Part shown: piece after piece, positions 45,476 through 56,009 of the stretch
Layout: every line of letters begins with the position of its first letter
Numbering within the stretch: position 1 is the first letter of the stretch
DNA from: Aphelidium insulamus
Taxonomy: Eukaryota > Aphelidiomycota > Aphelidea > Aphelidiaceae
NCBI GenBank assembly: GCA_036784855.1
Contig: JAZDSV010000014.1
Location: 186,001 to 250,000 of the forward strand
Direction: 5' to 3'
Length of the DNA: 64,000 nt
Program-made: the position numbers and the translations under genes
The notes under the pieces: generated by a model
What the model was told of the DNA's origin: nothing
Database searches by the model: none
What the model saw: only the letters and a program-made list of their open reading frames with translations

Positions 45476-45751
45476 TCAAAATTCCACAATCACAACACCG
45501 CGGAAGCCCAGTGCAAAGTACAGCGGCATCTTGAGGCCGGCAAACTCGCGCACAATCTCTTTGTCGGCAACTGTTGCCGCCATCGTCCCCGCCCACAAAG
45601 AATATCGTGCTTCCTTCTCCACTACCGCCACTGCCGCTACTGCTTCCACCACCACCACTACTACTACTTGAACCTCCATCATCTCATTCAGTGGGGCACT
45701 CCAAGAAGCTCGCGTCAAAGCAATGCCGATCAATGCTGCAAGGATAAACAT
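45476..45751 (-). pseudogene. Deletion relic of a secreted/membrane SPRY gene
   Basis: It begins with a signal peptide (MFILAALIGIALTRASWSAP) followed by PLNE, as PLNG in the 47534 gene. The Gly/Ser-rich segment is present but out of frame (the open frame reads poly-Val). The end reads IVREFAGLKMPLYFALGFRG, the last 30 residues of the SPRY protein. The membrane helix and most of the SPRY domain are missing. Ends retained, middle lost, as for SK8. Confidence 0.65.
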
Positions 45752-45991
45752 TTCGAAGATTTGACAGTAGCCGGATTGTACTGACTAAAAGGGGGATACA
45801 TATGTACATTGCAGAGAGATGTGCAGTAGCAAAATATAATATACTATAAATGAACTGCAACCACTCATCTTAAGTGAAAGTATGCGGCACAATTTGTGTA
45901 AACGTGACAAGTTTCTGAATGATACCGCACGTCATTATATTAACCGTCCGTCCCAGGCCAACCCTGACCGAAACTGTTGATTCGCACAGAA

Positions 45992-47362
45992 ATGGCAGAC
46001 TCGGCGGGCGGACAGCAGGCACAGCAACAGCAGCAGCAGTCCTCCTCGCAGTCCGGACAGCAGCACCTGGGCGGCGGCGATGACAAGAATATCGAGATGT
46101 GGAAGATCAAGCGGCTGATCAAGTCGCTGGAGGCGGCGCGCGGCAACGGCACCTCCATGATCTCGCTCATCACCCCGCCCAAGGACCAAATATCGCGCAT
46201 CTCCAAAATGCTGGCAGACGAGTACGGCACCGCGTCCAACATTAAGTCACGCGTCAACCGGCTCTCGGTGCTGGCGGCCATTACGTCGGCGCAGCAGAGG
46301 TTAAAGCTGTACAGCCGCGTGCCAAACAACGGTCTGGTGCTGTACACGGGCACCATCGTCACCGACGAGGGTAAGGAGAAGAAAGTCAGCATTGACTTTG
46401 AACCGTTCAAGCCCATCAACACGTCACTGTACCTGTGCGACAACAAGTTTCACACGGAGGCGCTGCAGGAGCTGCTGGACGATGACGCGCGATTCGGCTT
46501 CATCGTGATGGACGGTAACGGTACGCTGTTCGGCGCCGTGTCGGGGAACACGCGTGAAGTCCTGCACAAGTTCGAGGTGGACCTGCCAAAGAAGCACGGG
46601 CGTGGTGGTCAGTCGGCGCTGCGTTTCGCGCGGCTGCGCACGGAGAAGCGGCACAACTATGTGCGCAAGGTGGCCGAGCTGGCCGTCCAGTTCTTCATCA
46701 CCAACGATCGTCCGAATGTGACGGGGTTGATACTGGCTGGTTCGGCAGATTTCAAGACGGAGCTGTCGCTGTCGGACATGTTTGACAACCGTCTGCAGGC
46801 CGTCATACTCAAGGTGGTTGATGTGTCGTACGGCGGTGAGAACGGGTTCAACCAGGCCATTGAACTGTCGGCCGAGTGCCTGGCCAATGTTAAGTTTGTC
46901 CAGGAGAAGAAGCTGATCCAGAAATACTTTGACGAGATCTCCACGGACAGCGGCAAGTACTGCTTTGGCGTGGACGACACCTTTAAGGCGCTGGACATGG
47001 GCGCTGTGGACACGCTGATTGTGTACGAGAATCTGGACGTGTCACGGTACGAGCTAAAGAACCCACAAACCGAAGAGGTCAAGATAATGTACTTGCGGCC
47101 CGACCAGGAGAAGGATCAGACGTTCCAGCGAGATGCCGACACCAATGTCGAGCTGGAGGTGGTCAGCAAGCAGCTGCTGCTCGAGTGGTTCGCCGAAAAC
47201 ATAAAGCAATTTGGCGCCAACTTGGAGTTCATCACCAACAAGTCGCAGGAGGGCTCGCAGTTTGTTCGCGGTTTTGGTGGCATTGGTGCTCTGCTACGCT
47301 ACCGAGTGGACTTTGAGGTGCTCAACATGTACGATGAGGAAGACTTTTGGGAAGAGGAGTGA
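45992..47362 (+). CDS. ETF1: Eukaryotic peptide-chain release factor 1 (eRF1)
   Basis: 456 aa, intronless. The N terminus is Gln/Ser-rich, then the standard eRF1: TASNIKS at residues 80-86 and the YxCxxxF pattern (YLCDNKF), which together fit recognition of all three standard stop codons; the catalytic GGQ is in [10 protein letters not shown]; the C domain ends [15 protein letters not shown]. It terminates translation in the A site with eRF3. The ATG at 45992 (MADS) matches the family; an upstream in-frame ATG adds five residues. Confidence 0.97.
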   Translation: MADSAGGQQAQQQQQQSSSQSGQQHLGGGDDKNIEMWKIKRLIKSLEAARGNGTSMISLITPPKDQISRISKMLADEYGTASNIKSRVNRLSVLAAITSAQQRLKLYSRVPNNGLVLYTGTIVTDEGKEKKVSIDFEPFKPINTSLYLCDNKFHTEALQELLDDDARFGFIVMDGNGTLFGAVSGNTREVLHKFEVDLPKKHGRGGQSALRFARLRTEKRHNYVRKVAELAVQFFITNDRPNVTGLILAGSADFKTELSLSDMFDNRLQAVILKVVDVSYGGENGFNQAIELSAECLANVKFVQEKKLIQKYFDEISTDSGKYCFGVDDTFKALDMGAVDTLIVYENLDVSRYELKNPQTEEVKIMYLRPDQEKDQTFQRDADTNVELEVVSKQLLLEWFAENIKQFGANLEFITNKSQEGSQFVRGFGGIGALLRYRVDFEVLNMYDEEDFWEEE

Positions 47363-47487
47363 AGGAGGCATTTATATGGCCAGTGCGGCCCTCAACAGCA
47401 AAATAAACATCGCTACACATATTATCGGCGTGATTATGTTGTATACCGTAATGTAAGGCGGTTAAAGCGGACAGTTGTGGAAAATTT

Positions 47488-47492
47488 ATTGG
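47488..47492. promoter_or_regulatory. ATTGG (CCAAT) box upstream of the SPRY membrane gene
   Basis: ATTGG, 45 bp before the ATG at 47534. Confidence 0.3.
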
Positions 47493-47533
47493 CGGCTAAT
47501 TGTGACGGTGGTTGCAACGAATTATCCGAAATA

Positions 47534-48486
47534 ATGAACGCGTTGCTTGCTGCGCTGGTCAACATTGTTTTGGCAACTGTATCTTTGGCTATCCCACTAA
47601 ATGGAGGAGGTGGAAGTGTAAGCAGTGGTGGCGGGGGTGGAAGTAGCAGTAGCGGTGGAAGCTTCGGTAGTGGTGGCGGAAGCAGTGGCGGATTTGGACC
47701 AGGAACTTCAATAATCTACGTGGACGGTAACAATGGCAAATATGGCTCACAATCGGGCGGCGACTTGACTAAGTTGTGGGTGCTCTTGGGAACTTGTGGT
47801 GGTATATTTCTAATCGCTGGTGCTGCTGTCATGTACTTGAATGGATTGTGCTGCCTTCCATGCAAGAAGAAGAGAAATGCCGCTCCAATTCCCAACGATG
47901 TACTCCCGACGGCAGAGTACCACCGCGCGGTCCTCTGGTGCAGTGCAAATCGGTTATCACCACGTACTCGGACCAGTGTCTTGCAGATTGCAAAAGTAAT
48001 CCATTCGATACAATACTCCAGCCAGACATTAAATCCGTGGATGGGATGCGCTTGATGTCCACGGTGTCACAGTCACAAGTTGCCACAGTCATGCAGACAT
48101 TTCCAATGGATCCAAATCGGAGCACACACCAGTTCACGGTGCGAATAATTGAATTGCCGCAACCAGGCGTGGACATATTGGCGGTGGGAATATGTGCCCG
48201 GCCGTACCCACAATTCCGCTTGCCTGGCTGGCACCGATACTCTATTGGAGTGCACTCGGACGATGGCAACATGTTCATTGATGATCCACGCGCTGGAGAA
48301 CCATATGCACGAGCATTTAAAGTCGGAGACCGCATTAGCGTCACCCTGGAGACAGACAGCGGCCGTGTGTTCTACGCCATCAATGATGAGAAGTTGCCGA
48401 CAAAGATTGTGCGCGAGTTTGCCGGCCTCAAGGCGCCATTATACTTTGCACTGGGCTTCCGCGGTGCTGTGGTGGTGGAATTTTGA
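47534..48486 (+). CDS. Single-pass membrane protein with C-terminal SPRY domain, frameshifted
   Basis: Leader MNALLAALVNIVLATVSLAI, a Gly/Ser-rich outer segment of about 50 residues, a membrane helix (LWVLLGTCGGIFLIAGAAVM), a CCLPCKKKR palmitoylation-like juxtamembrane motif, then a SPRY domain (GVDILAVGICARPYPQ...YSIGVHSDDGNMF...FKVGDRISVTLETDSGRVFY...LYFALGFRG). The frame breaks at 47921-47926; one extra C gives 317 aa. This would be a type I protein with SPRY in the cytosol. The layout is not one I know. A relic lies 1.8 kb upstream on the other strand. Confidence 0.65.
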
Positions 48487-48619
48487 CGGAGATATTTTGC
48501 CGTGAATGCGCAGAGTATTTACAAGCAGTGGCAATAGAGCTTAAATAGCAGCATTATTAAAAGACCTCCATTGTTCCAGTAATATTTAATACACAAATAC
48601 ACTTCACCTGCTAACTGTA

Positions 48620-49431
48620 ATGGCCGCATCTGCTTCCCACCCCGTCCCATCCAGCGGCAATGCTGCAGACAAGTCAGTCACCAAGAGGTATGTCATATGC
48701 TGCATGCTATTGCTGCTCCCTGACACGCACGCAAAGGTTGCAGAATGAACTCATGACACTCATGGTGAGAGCGAGTCTAACCTTGTTCTGCATACAAGCT
48801 CTGTCTTACACCATACACACCGCCTAGATGTCGGCGACGCAAGGCATCTCGGCCTTTCCCGACTCTGACAACATAACCAGCTGGATCGGGACTATTGAGG
48901 GGCCTGCCGATACGGTATTCAAGGTCCCCAGCACAGTGATGTCATTGTAAAACATCCAGGTGTATGCCGGCCTGGTGTACAAACTCTCTCTGCGCTTCCC
49001 CAGCAACTACCCGTATGCTCCACCCGTGGTCAAGTTTGAGACAAAATGCTTCCACCCGAACGTGGACCAGAGCGGCAACATTTGCCTGGACATCCTGAAG
49101 GTGACTCTGATGGTCGGTGTAGATCAAGACAACTTCTTATATAGCGCAATCTACATAGGACAAATGGTCTGCCATATACAATGTGCAGACTATACTGCTA
49201 TCAATACAGTCTCTACTGGGAGGCGAGTGCACTTGGCTGGTACCTCGTGTCTAACATTGATGTACCGCAGAACCCAACAATGACAGCCCATTGAATGCGC
49301 AGGCAGCACAGCTCTGGGACGATCAGACAGGTAGTGGCTGCCAATACATGGAGATAGTGTGCAGCTGACATATATCTGCTGCAGAATACAAGAAGCTCTT
49401 ACTAAAGTCGTACAAGGACGCGACGCGCTGA
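48620..49431 (+). CDS. UBE2C: Ubiquitin-conjugating enzyme E2 C
   Basis: Seven short exons: 48620..48687, 48737..48764, 48828..48914, 48960..49100, 49159..49222, 49271..49330, 49385..49431; 164 aa. The UBC fold includes [25 protein letters not shown]-like [37 protein letters not shown] (active-site Cys), [20 protein letters not shown] and [16 protein letters not shown].  The long N-terminal extension and ISAFPDSDN match the UBE2C/UbcH10 group that works with the APC/C in mitosis. The intron after exon 5 (49223..49270) starts with GC, not GT. Confidence 0.92.
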
Positions 49432-49513
49432 GCAGTGATGTTGATGATGATATCGGGACACTTTGTATTATATGTGGACACCAACAGCCATACAACAACA
49501 ATGTTCTCTTTCT

Positions 49514-50155
49514 CTACTTTCCTCTACAGTCTTCAACATGTTCGCTGTCAGTGCCTTCGCTGTCTTGGCCTTGTTCACTGCCGCCGTCCGTGTCGTTGTC
49601 AGGCTCGCTGTTAGACTGGTCAGACAGCCACGGCTTGGCCTCCCACTGCTCCATCCATTGCAGTATGCGCGCCAGGTTGTCGTCGGCATCTGCCGCGGTG
49701 TTGCTGTCCAGCGGCACCACGATCTCCTTCGCGTAAGACTCCGCAGCCTCTTCCAGCACCACGCGCATAATCTCGCACTCGACATTCTCTGATATCTTGT
49801 TCTGTGCATAGCCGCGCTCCTCCAGCCGCCCATACAGCACCGCGTTGTCACACTGCAGCACCACCACCAGGTCGAACCAGCGCTCCGGGAAGAATGCACA
49901 CGTGTGAAAGTCAACGACGCAGCCACCGGCCGCCATCATGGGCTCCAGGGCATCGCATATCGCGTCCTCGTCCATGATGAACGCGTCGAATTCCGCGTCC
50001 TTGCCGCTGTGCAAGCCCTGCTTCCTGACCATGTCGCCCACATTCACGTGGCGCATTGTGCCAGCATTGCGGGTGGCGGCAACAATGCGCGCTGCCAGCG
50101 ATGTCTTGCCCGTTCCCGGCGTCCCCGTCACCAATATATTTGGCCTGGCGCGCAT
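49514..50155 (-). CDS. AK6: Adenylate kinase isoenzyme 6 (Fap7/hCINAP)
   Basis: 213 aa, intronless. P-loop GTPGTGKTSL, then NVGDMVRKQGLHSGKD, GGCVVDFHTCAFFPERWFDLVVVL and RLEERGYAQNKISENVECEI, all AK6 signatures. Known AK6/Fap7 is a nuclear ATPase/nucleotide kinase needed for 18S rRNA 3' processing with uS11. The C-terminal acidic tail (residues about 175-213) extends past the family core. Tail-to-tail with UBE2C, 82 bp apart. Confidence 0.93.
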   Translation of the reverse strand: MRARPNILVTGTPGTGKTSLAARIVAATRNAGTMRHVNVGDMVRKQGLHSGKDAEFDAFIMDEDAICDALEPMMAAGGCVVDFHTCAFFPERWFDLVVVLQCDNAVLYGRLEERGYAQNKISENVECEIMRVVLEEAAESYAKEIVVPLDSNTAADADDNLARILQWMEQWEAKPWLSDQSNSEPDNDTDGGSEQGQDSEGTDSEHVEDCRGK

Positions 50156-50442
50156 TGTGATACTTTTCGCAGCTGCAGTATTTGTTTATCATCCAGCTAC
50201 AGTGAACATTCGTCGCAGAGCTTTTGTGCTTCTTGGAACTACATAGCTACTTGCTCCTCCAAATACTTGTGGGACTACATATACATACGGCCCTCAGTTG
50301 TATATACAGTGGTATAGATACCACCCATGATCACAAGCTGGTCATACTATAGGACCCGACAAATATATATTGACCGCTACACCGGCACCACTGTACCCAC
50401 AGTAGGCACCGTGACACCCATGCAGCAGCCGGTTGCATCCAT

Positions 50443-50859
50443 CTAAAAGTCGGTGATGGCCTGGGTCTGCAGGCCCTTGTACGAGGTGACCGGTACGTGG
50501 GTGATCAGCGTGTACAGCTTCTCCTTGGCCTGCTCGGCCTCATTGCGACGACGGCTCAGGCGCACGCGGATGCGGTGCTGCACGTTCTTCACGCCGTGCG
50601 ACCAGATGGCCTCGTTGAGTGATGGGTCCACGCGGATATCCTTGGTGCCCATTGCCTTCTCGGCAAACTTGCGGATCTCCTTGACGGCGTGCGGCGCGCG
50701 CTTCTTGAATGATCTGCCAATAGGTGCAATGTCAGACTACAGCTGCACGTGCAGTCATTATTTTGCGTACCGGCCGTGCACCAGCTTGTGCAGGTGGATG
50801 GTGTACTCGCGAGTGATCACGTCCTGGGTGGCGGCACGTCTGGTCTTTTCCTTTGCCAT
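50443..50859 (-). CDS. RPL31: Ribosomal protein eL31
   Basis: Exons 50859..50771 and 50713..50443, 57-nt phase-2 intron; 119 aa, family length. It has [60 protein letters not shown] and ends [16 protein letters not shown]. 60S subunit protein near the exit tunnel. Confidence 0.96.
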
Positions 50860-51143
50860 TTCGTATGTATGTGGATGTGTGCACTGTACGCATGCCATCA
50901 GTATGTGTGCGTAGGTACATGTGTGCGTCAAAGTGCATACCTGCGCGCGTGGTGTTTAGCTGTGTGGGCAGGTGGATGGAGCGGCGCGGGACAGGGATGC
51001 GGGCAGTGTGGTGGCCAGATTGGTTGCTACTCTGTGATTGGTCCACTCTTATATATGGCCAGATGAGAGGTTGGACGTTTCTAACAGTCTGACAGGAAAT
51101 GAAGTTGTCTATTCTAGTATATCTCTATAATGTACATCAGATA

Positions 51144-53132
51144 TCAGCATATCGGTGCATCCAGTTGGTCGACAGTTGGTGCTGTTGAGTGCACATTCAA
51201 TTGGATGGCATGATCGCCTTTCTCGCGCGAAGACTCCAACTTGGCGGACCTGGCACCAAACTGAATTGCCCGTTTCGGCAACACCGCACACTCTTTCAGC
51301 CCCAGCATTGTGGAGGCGTACAGTCGCAGCCAGATCTTTTCGCCAATACCTCGCGGCACCGACTCATCCAGCACACACTTCCACTCGACGGGAATGCGAG
51401 TGGCCACGAATGAGACGAACTGTTCTTGCAGGAATGGGTAACGCACTTCCTTGCCCAGCGAAGCTATAACACGGTCATCCCGAGCCAGATTTCTGTGTGG
51501 CAGGGCATCCAAATCGTGCTGTAGTGCATTGATGAGTGACTGCCTGGGAGAGAGTCCGGCGGATGGATTGACATACGCAGTGCGATGCCGAGAGTACCCG
51601 CCAAACAATTCATCCGCGCCCAGACCTGACAGGAGACAGCGCGCCTTGCTCTTGTACTGCACTGATTTTGAATGGAAGTTATTATCATCACCATTAGGAA
51701 CTTGTTGAGTAATACGCCCGGCGCCACGTGCAGCAAACCAAAATGCAGCTGCAATGCTCAGATCCATGACAGTATGGCTGGGATGGATCAGGCGGGCAAT
51801 GTGCGGCTTGTGCGCCAGATACTCTTCTAGCGGCACGTCAATTGCCACAAAGTTCCACTGCCGTTCTGGGAACAGCCTTTTCAGCTCTTTTAGGGACCCC
51901 AGTCCAGTACCACGATCGGGCACCATCTTATTATTACTCATCGTCGTACTGCGCACGGACCTCCCACTAGACTGCAACTGCCGCGGATTTTCGAACGCAA
52001 CATTCAGCAAGTCAATGGGTTCCGAGAGTGGCAGAAAGTGAGATGCCAGTGCCGCGAGAATAGTGCAGTCCAGCCCGCCAGAGAACAATATCGCCAGGCG
52101 TGCAGTGCCATCCCTATTGCCAGGAATTGTGGCGACCCGCTGTCGGACAGACTCTTTCAATATAGAATTAAACTCTGTCATAAGGGGTTGCATTGAAGGC
52201 GAAATCGCAGGCAGTGAACCATCGGAGCTGCAGTTAAGCTGGAAATCGACGCTCTTATCGCAGCAGAGCTGAACGCTGTAACCACACCGCTGCCATGAAT
52301 TAGCGTAAATGATAATTGTCTCACATGCGCGCACCATTGACGAAACAGATGAAATGCTTTGATCATCGTTGTACATCCAGCGAGTAGGCGGCGCATCGTC
52401 TAGCAGAGATGTTTCCGCAGTGGCCAACAATATTTGGCTGGCAGGCAGCGAATACATTCCGTGAGTGGGAACTTCACGCCACTGCATTCTCGGAGAACTG
52501 GCACTACCAGAAGTAGCGTAGCCAGTAGACGCCACAATCATCTCTACGGCGGAAGAGCCACTAACACGGCGCACGGAATACACCAACGACCGACGGCCAA
52601 GGAAATCGCGGCCAAAGTGAATGGTGGACGCGTTCAAGTCTACGGCAACAAACGCCCACGGGCCCTCAGCCGCGGAAAATGCGCTGACCAGACGCTCTTT
52701 CAACGATGCCTGAATATCACTGGCTTCCTCAAAAAGCCGGTGCCGCAGCATCGCGGTATCGCTCTCCCTGCTCGGAGCGCCTTCGCCAATGTCGTTGAAC
52801 ACTTCACCATTCCACGCAAACAATTCCGTGCCAATATCCGCCGCCACGGGCTGCCTGGCCATTACATCACCACGCATATGCAGCACACTCGCCACGATAT
52901 CCCACTCGATGCGGAGTCCAGTTGTGTGACATGTGGTTACTCGCCGCTCGTGGCCTTGCCAGTCTGGGCCGCGTGCGTGGTTTTGCTCCAGCAGCTCTGT
53001 CCACTCTGCCTGTTGATCATCTATGCCGCAAGTAGCAGCACTTTCAGCACCGCCATAATCGAGCGGCTTTGACGACGGCGGCAAAGAAGAAATCGGCGCA
53101 TTGACGCGCACGCGCAGCAAGATTCCACACAT
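51144..53132 (-). CDS. ASNSD1: Asparagine synthetase domain-containing protein (ASNSD1-like)
   Basis: 662 aa, intronless; human ASNSD1 is about 643. It begins MCGILLRV, with the class-II glutamine amidotransferase nucleophile Cys at position 2. The N domain has HMRG, ELFAWNGEVFND and ESDTAML. The synthetase domain has the PP-loop LAILFSGGLDCTILA and CLLSGLGADELFGGYSRH, then EVRYPFLQEQFVSF. Unlike true asparagine synthetase, the protein is longer and follows the ASNSD1 order. Its exact reaction is not established. It shares a 27-bp divergent start region with PPWD1. Confidence 0.88.
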   Translation of the reverse strand: MCGILLRVRVNAPISSLPPSSKPLDYGGAESAATCGIDDQQAEWTELLEQNHARGPDWQGHERRVTTCHTTGLRIEWDIVASVLHMRGDVMARQPVAADIGTELFAWNGEVFNDIGEGAPSRESDTAMLRHRLFEEASDIQASLKERLVSAFSAAEGPWAFVAVDLNASTIHFGRDFLGRRSLVYSVRRVSGSSAVEMIVASTGYATSGSASSPRMQWREVPTHGMYSLPASQILLATAETSLLDDAPPTRWMYNDDQSISSVSSMVRACETIIIYANSWQRCGYSVQLCCDKSVDFQLNCSSDGSLPAISPSMQPLMTEFNSILKESVRQRVATIPGNRDGTARLAILFSGGLDCTILAALASHFLPLSEPIDLLNVAFENPRQLQSSGRSVRSTTMSNNKMVPDRGTGLGSLKELKRLFPERQWNFVAIDVPLEEYLAHKPHIARLIHPSHTVMDLSIAAAFWFAARGAGRITQQVPNGDDNNFHSKSVQYKSKARCLLSGLGADELFGGYSRHRTAYVNPSAGLSPRQSLINALQHDLDALPHRNLARDDRVIASLGKEVRYPFLQEQFVSFVATRIPVEWKCVLDESVPRGIGEKIWLRLYASTMLGLKECAVLPKRAIQFGARSAKLESSREKGDHAIQLNVHSTAPTVDQLDAPIC

Positions 53133-53159
53133 TCACAATCAACGCACGCAATCAACAAC

Positions 53160-55869
53160 ATGACGGCGGAGAAGCGAGCCGCGCCTGAAGAACGCGTGGA
53201 TGGAGATTCCGCCGACGCCACGCCGCCCGTACACCACGCTTCCAGTCAGGATGCCGCGGACGCTGAAGAGGAAGATATTGGACCGATGCCTGCGCCGGCA
53301 GCGCCCGCTCCGCGAACAAAAAAACGTAAAGGTAGGCTCCTCCACGCATTGGCTGTACGCTAATGCAGGCCATGGCACTAACACGCTCACAGAACTGGCG
53401 CATGAAGAAACCTTTTTGGAGCAGCTGCCTTGCGCCGAGATGTACGAGCGCAGTTTCATGCATCGCGACGTCATGTTTGGCGTGGTGACCACTTGCACCG
53501 ACTTCATCATCACCGCGTCAATGGACGGCCACGTAAAGTTCTGGAAGAAGACGGAGCGTGGCGTGGAGTTTGTAAAGAATTATCGCGCGCATTTGGGCGC
53601 CATCAGCGGCATGGCGGTCTCTCATAATGGCCTGCTGTATGTATGTATGTATGTATGTATGTATGTATGTATGTATGTATGTATGTATGTATGTATGTAT
53701 GTATGTATGTATGTATGTATGTATGTATGTATGTATGTATGTATGTATGTATGTATGTATGTGTGTATGTATGTATGTATGTATGTATGTATGTATGTAT
53801 GTATGTATGTATGTATGTATGTATGTATGTATGTATGTATGTATGTATGCATGTGTATGTATGTATGTATGTGTGTATGTATGTATGTATATATGTATGT
53901 ATGTCTATAGTTGGATGTGTGTGTATGTATGTATGTATGTATGTATGTATATATATATATATGTGTATGTATGTATGTAGGGTGTGTGTGTGTATGTATG
54001 TATGTATGTATGTATGTATGTTTGTATGTAATTGTGTATGTATGTATATGTGTGTGTCTAATATCAATGACTTAAACCTCTCAGATATGATAAATATCGT
54101 GCAATTGAATTTTGAGCCGGCTGCCGTGTGCTGGATGGGCAGGCAGGAAATGACTGCGCAAGCTTTAGTTGCCGTGTCTGACGCAGCTTCGCCAGCGATA
54201 AAAGTATATGACGGCAAAGACTCTTCATCAGATGCAGTGCGAGTCATTGATAGCATGCATGCGCATCCGGTCCACTTACTGCAGTACAACGTCAAATACA
54301 ACTGCATGGTGTCTTGCGACATGCGCGGCATGCTGGAATGCTGGTCTGCGGATGAAGCGGATGAGCTGCGTCTGCCAGACACACTTAATTGGCAGTTCAA
54401 ATCTGACACTGACCTGTACGAGTACGCCAAACCGAGTGCCTGCCCCACGTCGCTGCAATTCTCGCCGAATATGGAAAATTTCGTAACATACAGCCAGCAA
54501 GACCAACAGGTGCGGATATTCCGAATTACTGACGGCAAGATGATTCGCAAGTACGACGAGTCAACCGAAACGCTCACAACATCGTATCAATCCGGCACTG
54601 GACAATCTGTAGCTCACCTGGACAGCATGGAGTTTGGGCGGCGAGTGGCGCTCCAAAAGGAACTGGACGCAAGTTCGCAATGCGCCTCTATCAATGCCGT
54701 TTTTGACGAGAGCGGCAATTTTGTGCTCTACCCGACCCTAGTCGGCATAAAGGTTGTTAACATTGTCTCAAACAAAGTTTCACGCCTCATTGGCCGTGGG
54801 GAGAACATACGATTTCTAAATATTGCCCTCTACCAGGGCACTCCCAAAAAGAAGGTCGCCGTTACCTTGGTATGTTCTCGATGAAAGTATTTAAATTATG
54901 GTGCTCATTTAAAACAGGCAATGGCGGCGTCAGAAAATCCAGCGCTGCAAAAGCTGGATACAGTTGACCCAATTCTAGTGTGCACAGCATTCAAGAAGAA
55001 TCGTTTCTATCTCTTTACCACACGAGAACCGGAAACGTGAGACGCCTACAAATATCTTGTTCACATCCCTCTTACGTTTGAGTAGTGACCAGAGCGCAAG
55101 CTCGCGAGACGTCTTCAATGAGAAACCGTCCAGAGAAGAGCAAGCAGTTGCCACTCAGCCAGGAAAGGCCGCACTGGGCAGTGTGGCGATACTGCGCACT
55201 ACTGTCGGGGACATTGTGTTGAAATTGTATCCGGAGCAGACGCCAAAAACGGTGGAAAATTTTGTCACTCATGCCAGAAATAATTATTACGCTGGCCATA
55301 TCTTTCATCGCGTCATTCGTGGTTTCATGTAAGTTGAACGTAATTGAGTGGCACTGATTAGTTCAGGATTCAAACGGGAGACCCGAATGGAAACGGTACC
55401 GGAGGAGAGAGCATCTGGGGCCACGAATTCGAGGATGAGTTCCACAAGGATCTGCGTCACGACAAACCGTACACACTATCCATGGCTAACGCCGGTCCGA
55501 ATACCAATGGCTCGCAGTTCTTTATCACCACGGTGCCCACGGTATGTACTTACATGTGCGACGATGATATATTGTTGTTTGCCTCGATGATGTGACCATA
55601 ATGGACGGGAGTTGCACACTATCGATGTGCATCAATGACCGTTCCAAACGCTAATTTTCTCGCTGAGAGGATGAATTGCATATGTGTGAATAGCGTTTGC
55701 ACAGATGTATGATTGACAAAATATGTAGCCATGGCTGGACAACAAGCATACGGTGTTTGGCAGGGTGACTGGCGGCATCGATGTGGTACAGCGAATTGAA
55801 CATACGCGGTGTTCAAAGATTGACAAGCCAGTGGAAGACATCAAAATCATCAACATTGAAATTCGATGA
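53160..55869 (+). CDS. PPWD1: PPWD1-like WD40-cyclophilin of the spliceosome
   Basis: Exons 53160..53331, 53393..53636, 54085..54869, 54918..55036, 55086..55328, 55367..55541, 55729..55869. WD40 region: [74 protein letters not shown]-terminal cyclophilin: [50 protein letters not shown] and [15 protein letters not shown]; the FFIT and HRVI active-site residues are present. Exon 2 ends in phase 2 while exon 3 needs phase 1, and about 20 WD40 residues expected between them are missing; the intervening intron is filled by an ATGT repeat. An exon is therefore hidden or lost. Confidence 0.88.
53637..54055. repeat. Large (ATGT)n microsatellite inside a PPWD1 intron
   Basis: About 420 bp of TGTA/ATGT repeats, almost pure to 53760 and more interrupted afterwards (GTGT, ATAT, one CATG). 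It produces long spurious open frames of YVCM or YIHT on both strands. Confidence 0.95.
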
Positions 55870-55975
55870 ACGAAAGGATAATCAAACTTTAAGATATTTG
55901 TGCATACATGAAATTTATTCATTAATGTATTACGGGGTTTGCGAGGGGTTCTGGACGAGTCATAGCGTGTCGCTG

Positions 55976-55980
55976 ATTGG
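55976..55980. promoter_or_regulatory. TGATTGG (CCAAT) box upstream of the 56010 secreted gene
   Basis: TGATTGG about 32 bp before the ATG at 56010. Confidence 0.4.
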
Positions 55981-56009
55981 CTTCTGTGCCAATTCTGGAC
56001 TTCACCGCA

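Noticed and set aside
53603-54577. Long YIHT- and YVCM-repeat frames on both strands
   Set aside because: They come from the ATGT microsatellite inside the PPWD1 intron.
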